A stretch of DNA of 64,000 nt, from contig OZ244865.1 of the NCBI GenBank assembly GCA_965221075.1, positions 2,232,001-2,296,000 of the forward strand. Reading direction: 5' to 3'. Numbering within the stretch: the stretch's first letter is position 1; each line of letters starts with the position of its first letter. The position numbers and the translations under genes were made by a program. Source of the stretch: UBA2970 sp965221075. GTDB taxonomy: Bacteria > Verrucomicrobiota > Verrucomicrobiia > Limisphaerales > AAA164-E04. The notes under the pieces are model-generated. The model was not told the DNA's origin, ran no database searches, and worked only from the letters and a program-made list of their open reading frames with translations. Shown here one piece after another: positions 17,614 to 26,691 of the stretch.

Positions 17614-20331
17614 ATGGACGAGGCGCAGGATCGCCAACGGGAGGACGGGGGCAGGGAGGCGCCCCCGTCCGGCTTCGAAGCCGGCGGCCGGCGCCCTTGC
17701 CGGACGGCCCCGGGAGCCCGCCCCGCTGCACCGGGACTGCTCGCCCTGATTCTCTTCCCCGCTCTCCTCCAGGCCCTCGAAGGACCGGATTCCCTCCGGG
17801 TGGAGTTCCGGGAGCCCCGCCTCCAGGCCTACTACCTGGATCCCGGAGGAATGCTGTGGGAGGACGGCTCTCTGGTGGCCTACTCGGGCCGTCCCGACGG
17901 ACCGGCAGCGCTCATCACCCGGCAGGTCGTGTGGCAGGCCGGGCATCCCCTCGAAGAGGAGGATCTGCCCCAGGGCCTGGCCCTGGCCTCCCGCCTGGAA
18001 GCCGGCCTGGTGGTGCTGGAGGCCCGCTCCCCCCGCCAGGCGGCGGAAGCCGCCGCCAGCCTGGCCCTCCGGCCCGGAACCCTGGCCAGCTATCCGGTGA
18101 TGCGGCGCAGCGTGCGGCTCTCCGGCGCCTACCATCCGGCCCCCAACGACGACTACTTCGGCCATTGCTGGCACCTGGAGAACCGCAACATCCGGGGCGT
18201 CCCCCTGGGCGTGGATCTGAACCTGCGCGGCGCCTGGAGCCAGGCCCAGGGCCGGGGGATCACCGTGGCCGTGGGCGATACCGGCGTCGACCTGGACCAC
18301 CCCGACCTGGCCGGAGCCGCCGGCAACCCCTTCCACTACAACTTCGGCAGCCACAGCGAGGACGGCTCCTACATCGAAGCCCACGACGCCCACGGCACCG
18401 CGGTGGCCGGGCTGATCGCGGCGCGTCTGGGAAACGGGACCGGAACCGTCGGCGTGGCTCCCCTCGCCTCCCTGGCCAGCTGGGTGGTCTTCGAGGAGCT
18501 GGGGCAGCTCGGGGCCTTCCTGGTCGACGACCTCTCCCTGAGCTTGATGTACCGCTACCGCAACGAAGAGGTGGCGGTCCAGAACCACAGCTGGGGTCCC
18601 GCCCAGGTGACGCCGCAGGCCATCGACCTGCTCTCCGACCGGAGGATCGGGCAGGCGGTGAGCCAGGGACGCGGCGGCAGGGGCGTGGTGCTGGTAAGGG
18701 CCGCGGGCAACGAGCGCCAGAGGCTGCTCAACTCCAACGACTCCGGCTACGGCAGGGATCCCCGCTCCATCCTGGTGGGGGCGGTCCGCTCCGACGGCCG
18801 ACCGGCCGGCTACTCCGTTCCCGGAGCCACCGTCCTGGTGGCGGCCCCCAGCGGGGACGACGGCTTTCCGGGGCTGGCCACCACCGACCTCCAGGGAGCC
18901 GACGGCTATGTATTGCAGGGATCCGGCGACCGGGAGGACTACCTGCTGGAGGAGGACGGATTCTCGGGCACATCCGGATCCTCGCCGCTGGTGGCGGGGC
19001 TGGCCGCCCTGATCCTGGAGACGAGGCCCGAGCTCTCCTACCGCGACGTGCAGCAGATCCTGGTCCACTCCGCGGTCCAGCCCCTGGCAGGGGATCCCGA
19101 CATCTCTCTCAACGGCGCCGGGTACCCGGTCAGCCACAGCACCGGGTACGGCGTTCCCGACGCCGGCGAGGCGGTTCGCCTGGCCCGGATCTGGTCTCCG
19201 GCGCCGGAGCCGGTAGAGAGGTCGGTCTCCTGGGAGGGCAGCCTCGTCATCCCGGATTCCGGCCTGCGGATCGGGATCCGGGGCGGGGCAGCGCCGCCGG
19301 AGCTCGAAAGGATCGCCGCCCTCCCCTCGCTGGGACCCTTCGCCGACGGGGGCACCGATCCCCTGCCGCTGGCCTACGCGGGGCTGGCCGACACGGATCC
19401 CGCCGACTCCCTGGAAGGCCGGGCCGCCCTGGTGCGGAGGGGGGAGATCACCTTCGCCGAGAAGATCCGGCGGGTGGCCGGGGCCGGAGCCTCCCTGGCC
19501 CTGATCCACAACAACGTGGAGGACGAGGAGCTGCTTCTCATGGGAGGCACCGAATTCTCCCCCATTCCGGCCTACTTCATCGGCCAGCGAGACGGGGAGG
19601 CCCTGGCCGATCTCCTCTCCCGGCAGCCGGATCTGGAGGCGTCGGTCTCCCTGGACGAGGCGGAGCTGGAGTTCGAGTTCCCCGACGCCATGGTGTGCGG
19701 GCACGTGGGCGTCTGGATCGACACCAGCCATTCCTACCGGGGGGACCTGCGCATCGTGCTCACCTCCCCTGCCGGCACCCGCAGCGTGCTGCAAGCCTAC
19801 AACCAGGACGAGTCCCCGGGTCCCCGCGACTGGCTCTACTGGTCGGTGCGCCACTTCGGCGAGCCGAGCGCCGGGACGTGGACCCTCTCCGTCCTGGACC
19901 AGAAGGAGGGGGACGAGGGCAGGATCCTCTCGGCCGTGCTCCGGATCCGGGGACGCCCCATCCTGGACGAGGACGGCGACGGGCTGGACGACGGCTGGGA
20001 GCGCACCCACCTGGGCTCGCTCGGATCCGGCCCACTCTCCGATCCCGACGGCGACGGGTACGCCAACGCCAGGGAGCAGGCCATGGGCACCTCCCCCATC
20101 CTGTCCGACAGGCCCCTGCGGCTCTCGCTCTCCCTGTGGAGCGAGCGGCTGCTCCGTCTCAGCTGGCCTGGAAATCCGGAGCAGTCCTACCAGATCCTGC
20201 GCAGGGACTCCCTGGAGGCTCCCTGGGAGGCGATCGCACTGGTGGAGGGCCGGTTCCCCCAGTGCGAACGACTGATTCCCATCTCCCTCCACCATCCGGG
20301 AGCCTTCTACTCCGTTCGCCAGGCCCACTAG
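17614..20331 (+). CDS. Secreted subtilisin-like serine protease with PA and P domains
   Basis: 905-aa S8 peptidase. An N-terminal signal (LLALILFPALLQALEG) is preceded by a long polar stretch, so the true start is uncertain; the ATG at 17614 is used, and a TTG at 17521 is open. Catalytic triad: Asp in VAVGDTGVDLDHPD, His in HDAHGTAVAGLIA, Ser in FSGTSGSSPLVAGLAAL. A PA insert (LVRRGEITFAEKIRRVAGAGA) follows, then a proprotein-convertase P domain (VGVWIDTSHSYRGDLRIVL), a DEDGDGLDDGWE/DPDGDGYANARE calcium-loop segment and a C-terminal module ending in GAFYSVRQAH. Probably secreted to degrade external protein. Confidence 0.9.
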   Translation: MDEAQDRQREDGGREAPPSGFEAGGRRPCRTAPGARPAAPGLLALILFPALLQALEGPDSLRVEFREPRLQAYYLDPGGMLWEDGSLVAYSGRPDGPAALITRQVVWQAGHPLEEEDLPQGLALASRLEAGLVVLEARSPRQAAEAAASLALRPGTLASYPVMRRSVRLSGAYHPAPNDDYFGHCWHLENRNIRGVPLGVDLNLRGAWSQAQGRGITVAVGDTGVDLDHPDLAGAAGNPFHYNFGSHSEDGSYIEAHDAHGTAVAGLIAARLGNGTGTVGVAPLASLASWVVFEELGQLGAFLVDDLSLSLMYRYRNEEVAVQNHSWGPAQVTPQAIDLLSDRRIGQAVSQGRGGRGVVLVRAAGNERQRLLNSNDSGYGRDPRSILVGAVRSDGRPAGYSVPGATVLVAAPSGDDGFPGLATTDLQGADGYVLQGSGDREDYLLEEDGFSGTSGSSPLVAGLAALILETRPELSYRDVQQILVHSAVQPLAGDPDISLNGAGYPVSHSTGYGVPDAGEAVRLARIWSPAPEPVERSVSWEGSLVIPDSGLRIGIRGGAAPPELERIAALPSLGPFADGGTDPLPLAYAGLADTDPADSLEGRAALVRRGEITFAEKIRRVAGAGASLALIHNNVEDEELLLMGGTEFSPIPAYFIGQRDGEALADLLSRQPDLEASVSLDEAELEFEFPDAMVCGHVGVWIDTSHSYRGDLRIVLTSPAGTRSVLQAYNQDESPGPRDWLYWSVRHFGEPSAGTWTLSVLDQKEGDEGRILSAVLRIRGRPILDEDGDGLDDGWERTHLGSLGSGPLSDPDGDGYANAREQAMGTSPILSDRPLRLSLSLWSERLLRLSWPGNPEQSYQILRRDSLEAPWEAIALVEGRFPQCERLIPISLHHPGAFYSVRQAH

Positions 20332-20424
20332 CCGGACCTGGCTCCGCCGCTCTCCTCCCCCCCGATTCCCGGGAATGGCGGCGGGGGCTCCCGTGCACGG
20401 CGGGACGAGGACGCCCCTGGCCCG

Positions 20425-20598
20425 TCAGGGGGCGTTCTCCGCTTCCGGCGGCGGCTCCTGCTCGACCGGCACCCCGATCACCGGAAGGCGATCCGGCTGG
20501 AAGCGGGCCGAATAGAGGTAGATCATCCCGACTCCCGCCGCGACCATCAGGAAGATCATGGCGATCGAGATCAGGAAGATGAGTCCGGTCCTTGGCAT
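20425..20598 (-). CDS. Small single-pass membrane protein
   Basis: 57-aa protein with one hydrophobic helix (LIFLISIAMIFLMVAAGVG, residues about 6-24) and a polar proline-rich tail ending PPPEAENAP. No known family. Its start overlaps the end of the LarA-type gene by 28 bases on the same strand, so it is translated from the same message. It may be an ordinary small membrane protein or a stabiliser of the upstream product; neither can be shown. Confidence 0.6.
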   Translation of the reverse strand: MPRTGLIFLISIAMIFLMVAAGVGMIYLYSARFQPDRLPVIGVPVEQEPPPEAENAP

Positions 20599-21875
20599 CG
20601 TCCAGCTTCCCGGGATGCGGGCCTGTCCCAGGCGGGAGGATTCTCGAGACGGTACAGATGCTCCCCGGCCTTGGGAACATGGAGCACGCCTTCGCTCTCC
20701 CGTCCGGAGAAGTCCCGCGCATCCAGGGAGCGGTGATCGCGCCAGCCCAGGTTGAGCCTCCGGCAGACCTCCCTGTCCAGGCCTGTGGCCAGGGTCACGC
20801 GGGCGCGGGGACGCTCGGCCCCATCGGCGAAGGTCCCCTGTCCGTAGACATGGGTCAGGTGGGCCAGCACCCCCCAGGGCTCGTGCCGGAAGCGGTCCCA
20901 CTGGCCCAGGAAGTAGTCCCTGCAGTGGTAGCCGAGGCGGAGGATCCGATCCCCGTGGGTCGGGGAGACCTCCCCGATGTGCGGGGCGTAGATGATGAGC
21001 TCCCCCCCGTCGGCCAGCACAGGCTCCAGCTTGTACATGCACTTCCCTCCCACCCACAGGTCCCCGTACATGGGCGGCGCGCAGGAAAGGATGGTGTGGA
21101 AGGGGCGGGGGCAGTAGCGGATGTGCCGGAGCCGCGAGAGCTCGGAAGCCTCCTCCCAGGCCTCCTCGGGAGCGCCCTCGAAGAGCCCTTCCAGCGCCCC
21201 TCCCTCGCCCACCACCATGCAGAAGCACTGCTTGGGAACGTCCACCAGGCCCGCGGCCGCATCGATCACGCGACGCACGGCTGTCCGCTTGTGCCCGATC
21301 GTCCGGGGACTGGTCTCCAGCGCTCCCAGCCAGTGGAAGAAGTCGAGCAGGCGGGGACCGCTCACCCCGGGGAAGAGGTACTTGTTGCCTCCCGAGAAGC
21401 CGGCCACCTCGTGGGGGAAGACCGGGCCCAGGATGATCAGCCGGTCGTACTCGAAGAGGCGGCGGTTGACCTCCACGGGCACCTCCTGGTCGAAGCGGCC
21501 CCCGGTCAGCTCCCGGATCGTCTCCCGGGAGAGGGCTCCCACCAGGCGCAGGGCCTCGGGATCCCTCCACCGGTGGTTGTGGAAGCGGACCTCCCGGTAG
21601 CGTCCCTCCCGCTCCTCCCGGGTGATCTCCAGCCGGCGGCAGATGGCTTCCTCCGACATGGGCGGGTGGGTGCCCAGGGCCACCATCACATCCAGGCGGG
21701 CCGCCCGGGCCGCCACCTGACGGAAGAGGCTGCGGAACAGGAGTCCCACCGGAGCGGTGCGGGTGCCGTCGGGGATGATCGCCAGAAGCCGCTGGCCCGA
21801 GACGGCGCTCTCCGGGCAGCGCTCGGCCATGAGCGCCGCCACCTCTTCCTCCGGGACAGCCCCGCGCCGGTCCAT
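20571..21875 (-). CDS. Nickel-dependent lactate racemase-family protein (LarA homologue)
   Basis: 434-aa member of the LarA (DUF2088) family. LarA enzymes racemise or epimerise 2-hydroxy acids with a nickel-pincer nucleotide cofactor. Residues corresponding to the known ones are present: His in ALGTHPPMSEE, His in PHEVAGFSGGNK, the cofactor-attaching Lys in GGNKYLFPG, and His in FFHWLGAL. The start is 8 bases after the SDR gene stop, so the pair is one unit. LarB, LarC and LarE cofactor genes are not in the window. The substrate is unknown; the SDR neighbour suggests a sugar acid. Confidence 0.9.
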   Translation of the reverse strand: MDRRGAVPEEEVAALMAERCPESAVSGQRLLAIIPDGTRTAPVGLLFRSLFRQVAARAARLDVMVALGTHPPMSEEAICRRLEITREEREGRYREVRFHNHRWRDPEALRLVGALSRETIRELTGGRFDQEVPVEVNRRLFEYDRLIILGPVFPHEVAGFSGGNKYLFPGVSGPRLLDFFHWLGALETSPRTIGHKRTAVRRVIDAAAGLVDVPKQCFCMVVGEGGALEGLFEGAPEEAWEEASELSRLRHIRYCPRPFHTILSCAPPMYGDLWVGGKCMYKLEPVLADGGELIIYAPHIGEVSPTHGDRILRLGYHCRDYFLGQWDRFRHEPWGVLAHLTHVYGQGTFADGAERPRARVTLATGLDREVCRRLNLGWRDHRSLDARDFSGRESEGVLHVPKAGEHLYRLENPPAWDRPASREAGRCQGPDSSS

Positions 21876-21883
21876 CGTCCTGC

Positions 21884-22681
21884 TCAGATGGTCTGGGAGA
21901 GGAATCCCCCATCGACCTGGATGTCGGCGCCGGTCACGAAGCTGCTGGCCCGGTGCGAGGCCAGGAACAGGGCAGCTCCCACCAGCTCCTCCGCCTCCCC
22001 GAAGCGCTTCATCGGGGTGTGCTCCAGGATCGAGGCGGCCCGGGGAGTCGGCGATCCGTCCTCCTCGAAGAGCAGCTTCCGGTTCTGCTCGGCAGGAAAG
22101 AAGCCGGGAGTGATGGAGTTGACCCGCACTCCTCTCGGGGCCCACTCCCGGGCCAGGAAGCGGGTGAGGCTCAGCACCGCTGCCTTGGCCGCCGAATAGG
22201 ACGCCACCCTAGAGAGCGGCAGGTGGGCCGAGACGCTGGCGATGTTGACGATGCTGCCCCGCCCCTCTTCCGCCATGCGCGCCCCGAACACCTGGCAGGG
22301 AAGGAAGGCGCCCCCGTTGAGGTTAAGGTCCAGATTCCTCTGCCACGCCTCCAGGGGCAGATCGGGAAAGGGATTGTCGTCGGTCACCGTGGCGCGGGGA
22401 TCGTTGCCTCCGGCAGCGTTGACCAGGATCCCGGGTATCCCCCTCTCCCTCTCGATCCGCGCCGCGGCCTCCTGGAGATCCTCGCGGCTGGTCGCCTCGA
22501 CCGCGTAGAATCCGCAGCTGCCGCCCATCGAGGCCGCCCGGGCCTCTCCCCTCTGCCGGTTGCGGCCCAGCACGCACACCGCGGCGCCCGCTTCGGCCAG
22601 GCCCTGGGCGATCGCCCCACCCAGACTGCCGGTCCCGCCTATCACCACCGCAGTCTCCCCCGAAAGATCGAACCGGTTCAC
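21884..22681 (-). CDS. SDR-family oxidoreductase (D-mannonate oxidoreductase-like)
   Basis: 265-aa NAD(P)-dependent short-chain dehydrogenase. It has the TGxxxGxG-type nucleotide motif as GGTGSLGGAIA (residues about 15-25), VNAAGGND, the catalytic Tyr-Lys in SYSAAKAAV, and the ITPGFFPAEQNRKLL segment that is characteristic of the YjmF/UxuB-type D-mannonate (fructuronate) reductase group. The start is GTG, at the centre of an inverted repeat. It is followed 8 bases later by the LarA-type gene, so both are likely to handle a sugar-derived hydroxy acid. Confidence 0.88.
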   Translation of the reverse strand: MNRFDLSGETAVVIGGTGSLGGAIAQGLAEAGAAVCVLGRNRQRGEARAASMGGSCGFYAVEATSREDLQEAAARIERERGIPGILVNAAGGNDPRATVTDDNPFPDLPLEAWQRNLDLNLNGGAFLPCQVFGARMAEEGRGSIVNIASVSAHLPLSRVASYSAAKAAVLSLTRFLAREWAPRGVRVNSITPGFFPAEQNRKLLFEEDGSPTPRAASILEHTPMKRFGEAEELVGAALFLASHRASSFVTGADIQVDGGFLSQTI

Positions 22682-22692
22682 CGGTTCCGATC
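22666..22692. promoter_or_regulatory. Inverted/direct repeat at SDR start, possible operator
   Basis: GATCGAACCGGT is followed by ACCGGTTC(C)GATC as an imperfect inverted repeat. The same stretch contains ACCGGTTC twice in tandem (22672-22687). It covers the SDR GTG and lies 34 bases before the divergent CPBP start, a place where a repressor could control both. Not matched to any known operator. Confidence 0.3.
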
Positions 22693-22725
22693 TACCGGGC
22701 CGGCCGGGAACTGTCCAAGGTATTC

Positions 22726-23571
22726 ATGAAGGCGGACCCCCGATCGTTGCCTCTCCTGGCCCGATGGGATAGCCTCGGCTTCTTGGAAGCTCCGGCGGAA
22801 GCGCTTTATCAGGATGGGGGCCGCTGCTCGTACTGCTCGACTCCGCTCGACCCCTCCTACACCTTCTGCCTCCGCTGCGCTAAGCCCTACAAGCCCACCC
22901 CCCGCCTGCTGCCCTCAACCCCCTACCTGGACACCGAGGTCCGGATCCGCACTCTGGCTCCCCAGGTCGGCCAGCTCTACCTGTGGTACCTTTTTGCGCT
23001 CATCGTACCTGGAACGATCGCCTACGCCCTCCTGGGCACTCCGGAGGCAGTGGGCCTGGTGGTGCAACTAGCAGTGATTGTGCCTACCGCGATCTTTGCA
23101 AGCATCCATTCCTGCGCCCTGGGCTCCCAGCTGGATCTCCGCAAGTTCTTCACCCCGACACTCCTGGCGGGACTGCTGCTCCTTCCATTTGCCATAGGAC
23201 TGAACTACGCCTACCACTACATTATCTATGTATACTTCGATGCTCCCGACGTCCTCGGGGAAATGCTGGAAAACATCCCCATCGAAGTCCGGATCCTCAT
23301 GATCTGCATCCTTCCTGCCATCGTGGAGGAGATTGGGTTCCGGGGCCTGATCCAGCACTGGCTGCAGCCTGCGATCGGCCCCTGGAAGGCCATCCTGATG
23401 ACATCCGTCCTATTCTCCCTCATCCACTTCAGCCTGCTAAGCGCTCCCTACCTCTTCCTGGTGGGGGTGTATCTGGGCTGGCTGCGCTGGAAATCGGGAA
23501 GCCTCTATCCCTGCATCATCGTCCATTTCCTGCACAATCTAGCGGTGGTCCTCATCGATTCCGCCAGCTAG
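22726..23571 (+). CDS. CPBP-family intramembrane metallo-/glutamic endopeptidase with zinc-ribbon N-terminus
   Basis: 281-aa membrane protein. A cytosolic start carries a small zinc ribbon (CSYCSTPLDPSYTFCLRC, residues about 36-53). Several membrane helices follow, then the CPBP (Abi/CAAX protease-like) motifs: EEIGFRG (residues about 206-212), a second motif with LIHFSLLSAPYLFLVG, and CIIVHFLHNLAVV, giving the conserved Glu-Glu, Arg and His residues. Such enzymes process prenylated or hydrophobic peptides; the substrate here is unknown. It diverges from the SDR gene with a 44-base gap. Confidence 0.9.
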   Translation: MKADPRSLPLLARWDSLGFLEAPAEALYQDGGRCSYCSTPLDPSYTFCLRCAKPYKPTPRLLPSTPYLDTEVRIRTLAPQVGQLYLWYLFALIVPGTIAYALLGTPEAVGLVVQLAVIVPTAIFASIHSCALGSQLDLRKFFTPTLLAGLLLLPFAIGLNYAYHYIIYVYFDAPDVLGEMLENIPIEVRILMICILPAIVEEIGFRGLIQHWLQPAIGPWKAILMTSVLFSLIHFSLLSAPYLFLVGVYLGWLRWKSGSLYPCIIVHFLHNLAVVLIDSAS

Positions 23572-23614
23572 CCCCGCCCAGGGCTCCCTCACAGGCAGGT
23601 CCTTCCCGGAATCC

Positions 23615-24025
23615 TCAGCCCCGCCTTTCGCCCAGAAACCGGCAGTAGTCGCCACCGGGGATCTCCTCGAGCCCCTCGACCGGCAGCCGGTACCAGTAGA
23701 TCTGGGCGTCCATGGACTCCCCCGAATCCATTTCCACGGCCACCGTCCGGCGCAGGAAGTGAGAATCCCCGATGGCCTCCGGCTTGTAGTCCTCGTACTC
23801 GTCGAGCCGCTCCCAGTAGCCGCGCTCGCTTCCCACGTCGAACACCTCGCCTCGGATCCGGAAGTGCCGCCGCGGATCGGGGACCGCCACCGGAAACTCT
23901 CCCAGGTCGTACATCCTCCCACGGACCCACCCCATCCCCACCCTGGGCCGGGATCCGGAGAGGCGGCAGCCGGAAGGATCCTCGCCGAGCCCCGAGCGAA
24001 GAGTGCCGTAGACGAACAACCTCAC
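23615..24025 (-). CDS. Gamma-glutamylcyclotransferase family protein
   Basis: 136-aa GGCT-like/AIG2 fold. The N-terminal YGTLRSGLG (residues about 6-14) is the substrate-binding loop, and DEYEDY (residues about 75-80) carries the family's catalytic Glu. These enzymes release 5-oxoproline from gamma-glutamyl compounds. It starts with GTG. It is convergent with the CPBP gene, leaving 43 bases between them with no strong terminator. Confidence 0.9.
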   Translation of the reverse strand: MRLFVYGTLRSGLGEDPSGCRLSGSRPRVGMGWVRGRMYDLGEFPVAVPDPRRHFRIRGEVFDVGSERGYWERLDEYEDYKPEAIGDSHFLRRTVAVEMDSGESMDAQIYWYRLPVEGLEEIPGGDYCRFLGERRG

Positions 24026-24501
24026 CCGGCCTGTCCTCTTGGCTTCCGGAGAGTCGGGAGGAAGTGGGCCCTGAAGAGGCGGAGATGCATGGAGAGCAGG
24101 CTCTCAAGGGCCCGCCTGCGGCCCGCTCGGCCCTGCCATGGCCAGCGAAGCGCGGAGCTCCCCGGATCCCCCGAAGCGGGGGAGGCCGGCCTCAAGCGGG
24201 AACAGCCGGAAAGGAATAATCGGAGGGAGTAGTTCCTTCGCCGCCGCACCGATTCTGAAGACGCGCTTCCGCTTTCTCCAGCGGGTTTCTGGACCGCTGC
24301 CTCCTCGCCCCTGCGCCCGCTTCCGGGATCCGCGTTGCCACGGCCGAGCAAACGGACGCTCTGGCCGCCCCCACCCCCAGCATGCCGCTGTAGGAAGAAG
24401 AGGAAATCTCCCCCGGCCCCGCTGGCATGCCGGTCCGGTGCGGCACGGATCCGGAAGTAGGATGCGCTCCGGGGGCAGCCGCGCCTCGATCGCCTTGCTG
24501 C
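24026..24501. other. Gene-free stretch
   Basis: About 475 bases with no supported gene. A short perfect hairpin (CCCCC-gaagc-GGGGG) lies near 24170, without a T-run. Composition is GC-rich and like other gaps in the window. Confidence 0.45.
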
Positions 24502-24852
24502 CTATGCCTTCAGATGCTCCAGCGCCTCGGCCCGGTCAGAGCAGACGCTCACGCCCGCAGTCATGCCGCTGATCGAGAACACGTCCGCGACAGGCCTGTT
24601 GAGCGAACACAGCACGAACTGGCGATCCTGACTGCGCAGCTCCTTGAGCGCGATCAGCACCACCCGGAGACCGGCGCTGCTGATGTACGAGACCTTCTGC
24701 ATGTCCAGAACCAGGGTCCCGTCGCTTTCGCCGATCAGCTTGCGCATCGCCAGCTCGAAAACGCTCGCATTGAAGCTGTCGAGCCGCACGGATCCATCGT
24801 GGCCCGGAGTTGCGACCGTAGCCGCCGCCTCGCGTTCCACGTGCAGATCCAT
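24502..24852 (-). CDS. STAS-domain anti-sigma factor antagonist
   Basis: 116-aa SpoIIAA-like protein. The STAS core includes GTLVLDMQKVSYISSAGLRVVLIALKELR; the Ser in YISSAGLR is the one phosphorylated by the partner kinase/anti-sigma factor in this family. The ATG at 24852 is chosen because GGAGGG lies 7 bases upstream; an ATG at 24888 in frame is possible. It follows salicylate synthase on the same strand (48 bases from the chosen start, 12 from the alternative). No anti-sigma kinase or phosphatase gene is nearby. The pairing with siderophore-type metabolism is unusual. Confidence 0.88.
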   Translation of the reverse strand: MDLHVEREAAATVATPGHDGSVRLDSFNASVFELAMRKLIGESDGTLVLDMQKVSYISSAGLRVVLIALKELRSQDRQFVLCSLNRPVADVFSISGMTAGVSVCSDRAEALEHLKA

Positions 24853-24900
24853 CTCGGTTCCCTCCGCTATCCGCTGTTTCGAATTCATGATCCTGGGCCC

Positions 24901-26283
24901 TTATCCGGTCGCGCTTCGGCCTTCCGCAGTCACGAGATAGTTCGAGAAGGAGCTCAGCTTCTCGCAGGTCTCCACGAACTCCCGGGATGGCTTCGACATG
25001 TTCATGATGCCCGCGCCAGCCTGCAGCCAGGTCCTTTCCCTGTTCTGGTACAGCGTCCTGAGAACCAGCGCGGCGTCGAGCATGCCATGGGCGTCGGCGG
25101 TGAAGACGCATCCGCTGTAGAGCCCCCGGGAGCTGGGCTCCAGCCTTCCGATGGCCTCGATGGATTCCCGCTTCGGAACTCCGGAGGCCGTCACCGCAGG
25201 AAAAAGCGCGAAGAACGCATGCCAGGAATTGCAGCCCTCCAGCAGCTCGCCTTTCAGCCGGGAAGCCAGGTGCTGCACTGTGCCCCGGAGAGCAACGAGC
25301 ATGAACTGCGAGACCCGGACCGTCTCCGGGCTGCAAACCATCGTCATCTCGTCGAAGGACAGGTAAACGGAAATCGCGTGCTCCGCGATCTCCTTGGCGT
25401 CGCTGACCAGCTCCTCGCGCAGCCGAAGCGTCTCGGCCACATCTTCGGAGGCCGCCCGAGTCCCGGCAAGGGGGGTGGTGTAGACCACGCCATCGTAGAC
25501 CTCGACCACGGTTTCCGGGCTCAGTCCGGCGGCCTTGGCTCCGTCCAGGGAGACCGCGAAGGAGCGGGAAGGCGAATTCGACGCCCGCGCCTTCAAGTAG
25601 CTTGCCGGCAGGTCGACGTTATGCGGCAGGTCCACCGCTCGGGACAGGATCACCTTGCGGTAGAGGTGCGAGTCGATGTCCTTCTGGGCGCTCGTGACCA
25701 TATCCTCGTAGCGGCGCCTGCTGGTCTCGTCGTCGGAGACCGACATTCCCAGCGCCGGGCCCGCCACCCTGCTTCGCAGCGCCACAGCCGCTTCGCCCTG
25801 ATCGTCGGCGGCCGCGTTGAAGCCGGCGCGCAGCGCATCGAGCGTGTCGGATTCCAGCGCCCGCAGCAGAACCGATCCAGGAGTGAACCTCGCTTCGGCC
25901 TGGGGAACGAACATCCGCATCAGCGGACGCCCCGGGTCGGCCGGAGGCAGGCCGAGAAGGTGCCTGGCCAGCTCGAAATCGGCCATGCCGTAAACACGCC
26001 AATCGGCCACGTCGACCTGCTTCAGCGCCTTTTCCAGGGTGACTCCCAGATCCCCGATCGGGAAGCTACGCTGATCGTCGCCCGTCTGCAGCACGACCTT
26101 GTCGTCGTAGAGCATCAGGTTGGCGTAGGCTCCCAGTCCTAGCATGATTTCCTGCTCGCACTCGTAGAGCACGTGGCAGTCGCTCCACCGGCCCGATTCA
26201 GACATCAGGACGGCCGTGTCCATCGGTTTGCCGTCGAAGGGCAACCTCAACTCGTAATAGGTTCGCTCTCCAGATTTCACCAT
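24901..26283 (-). CDS. Salicylate synthase (MbtI/Irp9-type chorismate-utilising enzyme)
   Basis: 460-aa enzyme that converts chorismate through isochorismate to salicylate and pyruvate. It matches the MbtI group along its length: HVLYECEQ near residue 35, YRKVILSRAVDLP (active-site Lys), SFAVSLDG, GLSPETVVEV (catalytic Glu), PLAGTRA, KEIAEHAISVYLS and EFVETCEKLS (metal-binding Glu residues), FPAVTASGVPK and GLYSGCVF. Salicylate is a building block of phenolate siderophores. The neighbouring Fur-controlled TonB receptor agrees with iron acquisition, but no NRPS gene is in the window. A purine-rich GGAAGGA lies just upstream. Confidence 0.9.
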   Translation of the reverse strand: MVKSGERTYYELRLPFDGKPMDTAVLMSESGRWSDCHVLYECEQEIMLGLGAYANLMLYDDKVVLQTGDDQRSFPIGDLGVTLEKALKQVDVADWRVYGMADFELARHLLGLPPADPGRPLMRMFVPQAEARFTPGSVLLRALESDTLDALRAGFNAAADDQGEAAVALRSRVAGPALGMSVSDDETSRRRYEDMVTSAQKDIDSHLYRKVILSRAVDLPHNVDLPASYLKARASNSPSRSFAVSLDGAKAAGLSPETVVEVYDGVVYTTPLAGTRAASEDVAETLRLREELVSDAKEIAEHAISVYLSFDEMTMVCSPETVRVSQFMLVALRGTVQHLASRLKGELLEGCNSWHAFFALFPAVTASGVPKRESIEAIGRLEPSSRGLYSGCVFTADAHGMLDAALVLRTLYQNRERTWLQAGAGIMNMSKPSREFVETCEKLSSFSNYLVTAEGRSATG

Positions 26284-26691
26284 GGTCCTTCCAGTAACCG
26301 GCCCTGACCGAGGAACCTGCCGAAGAGGTCGACACCCGGAACGCCGATCAGTCCTGCTCATCGGCCTGGATGTTCCAGGGAAGGGACACTGTCGCAGCGC
26401 CCCTACGGGCCCGAAGGCCCCTGGCTCCTCTCGGCGGAATGTCGCAGAAGGCTCCTCTCGCTGCAATACCCTACTGGCCGCTGAACCAAAAGGGAGCCGC
26501 CCAGCAAGCGGGTTCCTGCCGCGGCCTGGGAGCCGAGTCTGCTTGGCCAGGTCCTGACCCGGCTGTCTGGCCGTATCAGCCCAAACGCCACCCCTTGGTG
26601 GCGAGGCAATCACCGGCTCTGCCCTCGATCCTTCCCAAGACGTCCTCGGGCGCCTCGCCTGGCCGCCCCGTCCGGTTCGCCCGAGGCCTCG
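26284..26691. other. Gene-free stretch between salicylate synthase and TonB receptor genes
   Basis: About 400 bases, no supported gene. No Fur box was found before the salicylate synthase start, so iron control of that gene is not shown. No terminator with a T-run follows the receptor gene. Confidence 0.5.

Noticed and set aside
24165..24190. CCCCC-gaagc-GGGGG hairpin as a terminator
   Set aside because: Short stem, no T-run, and no gene end directly before it.
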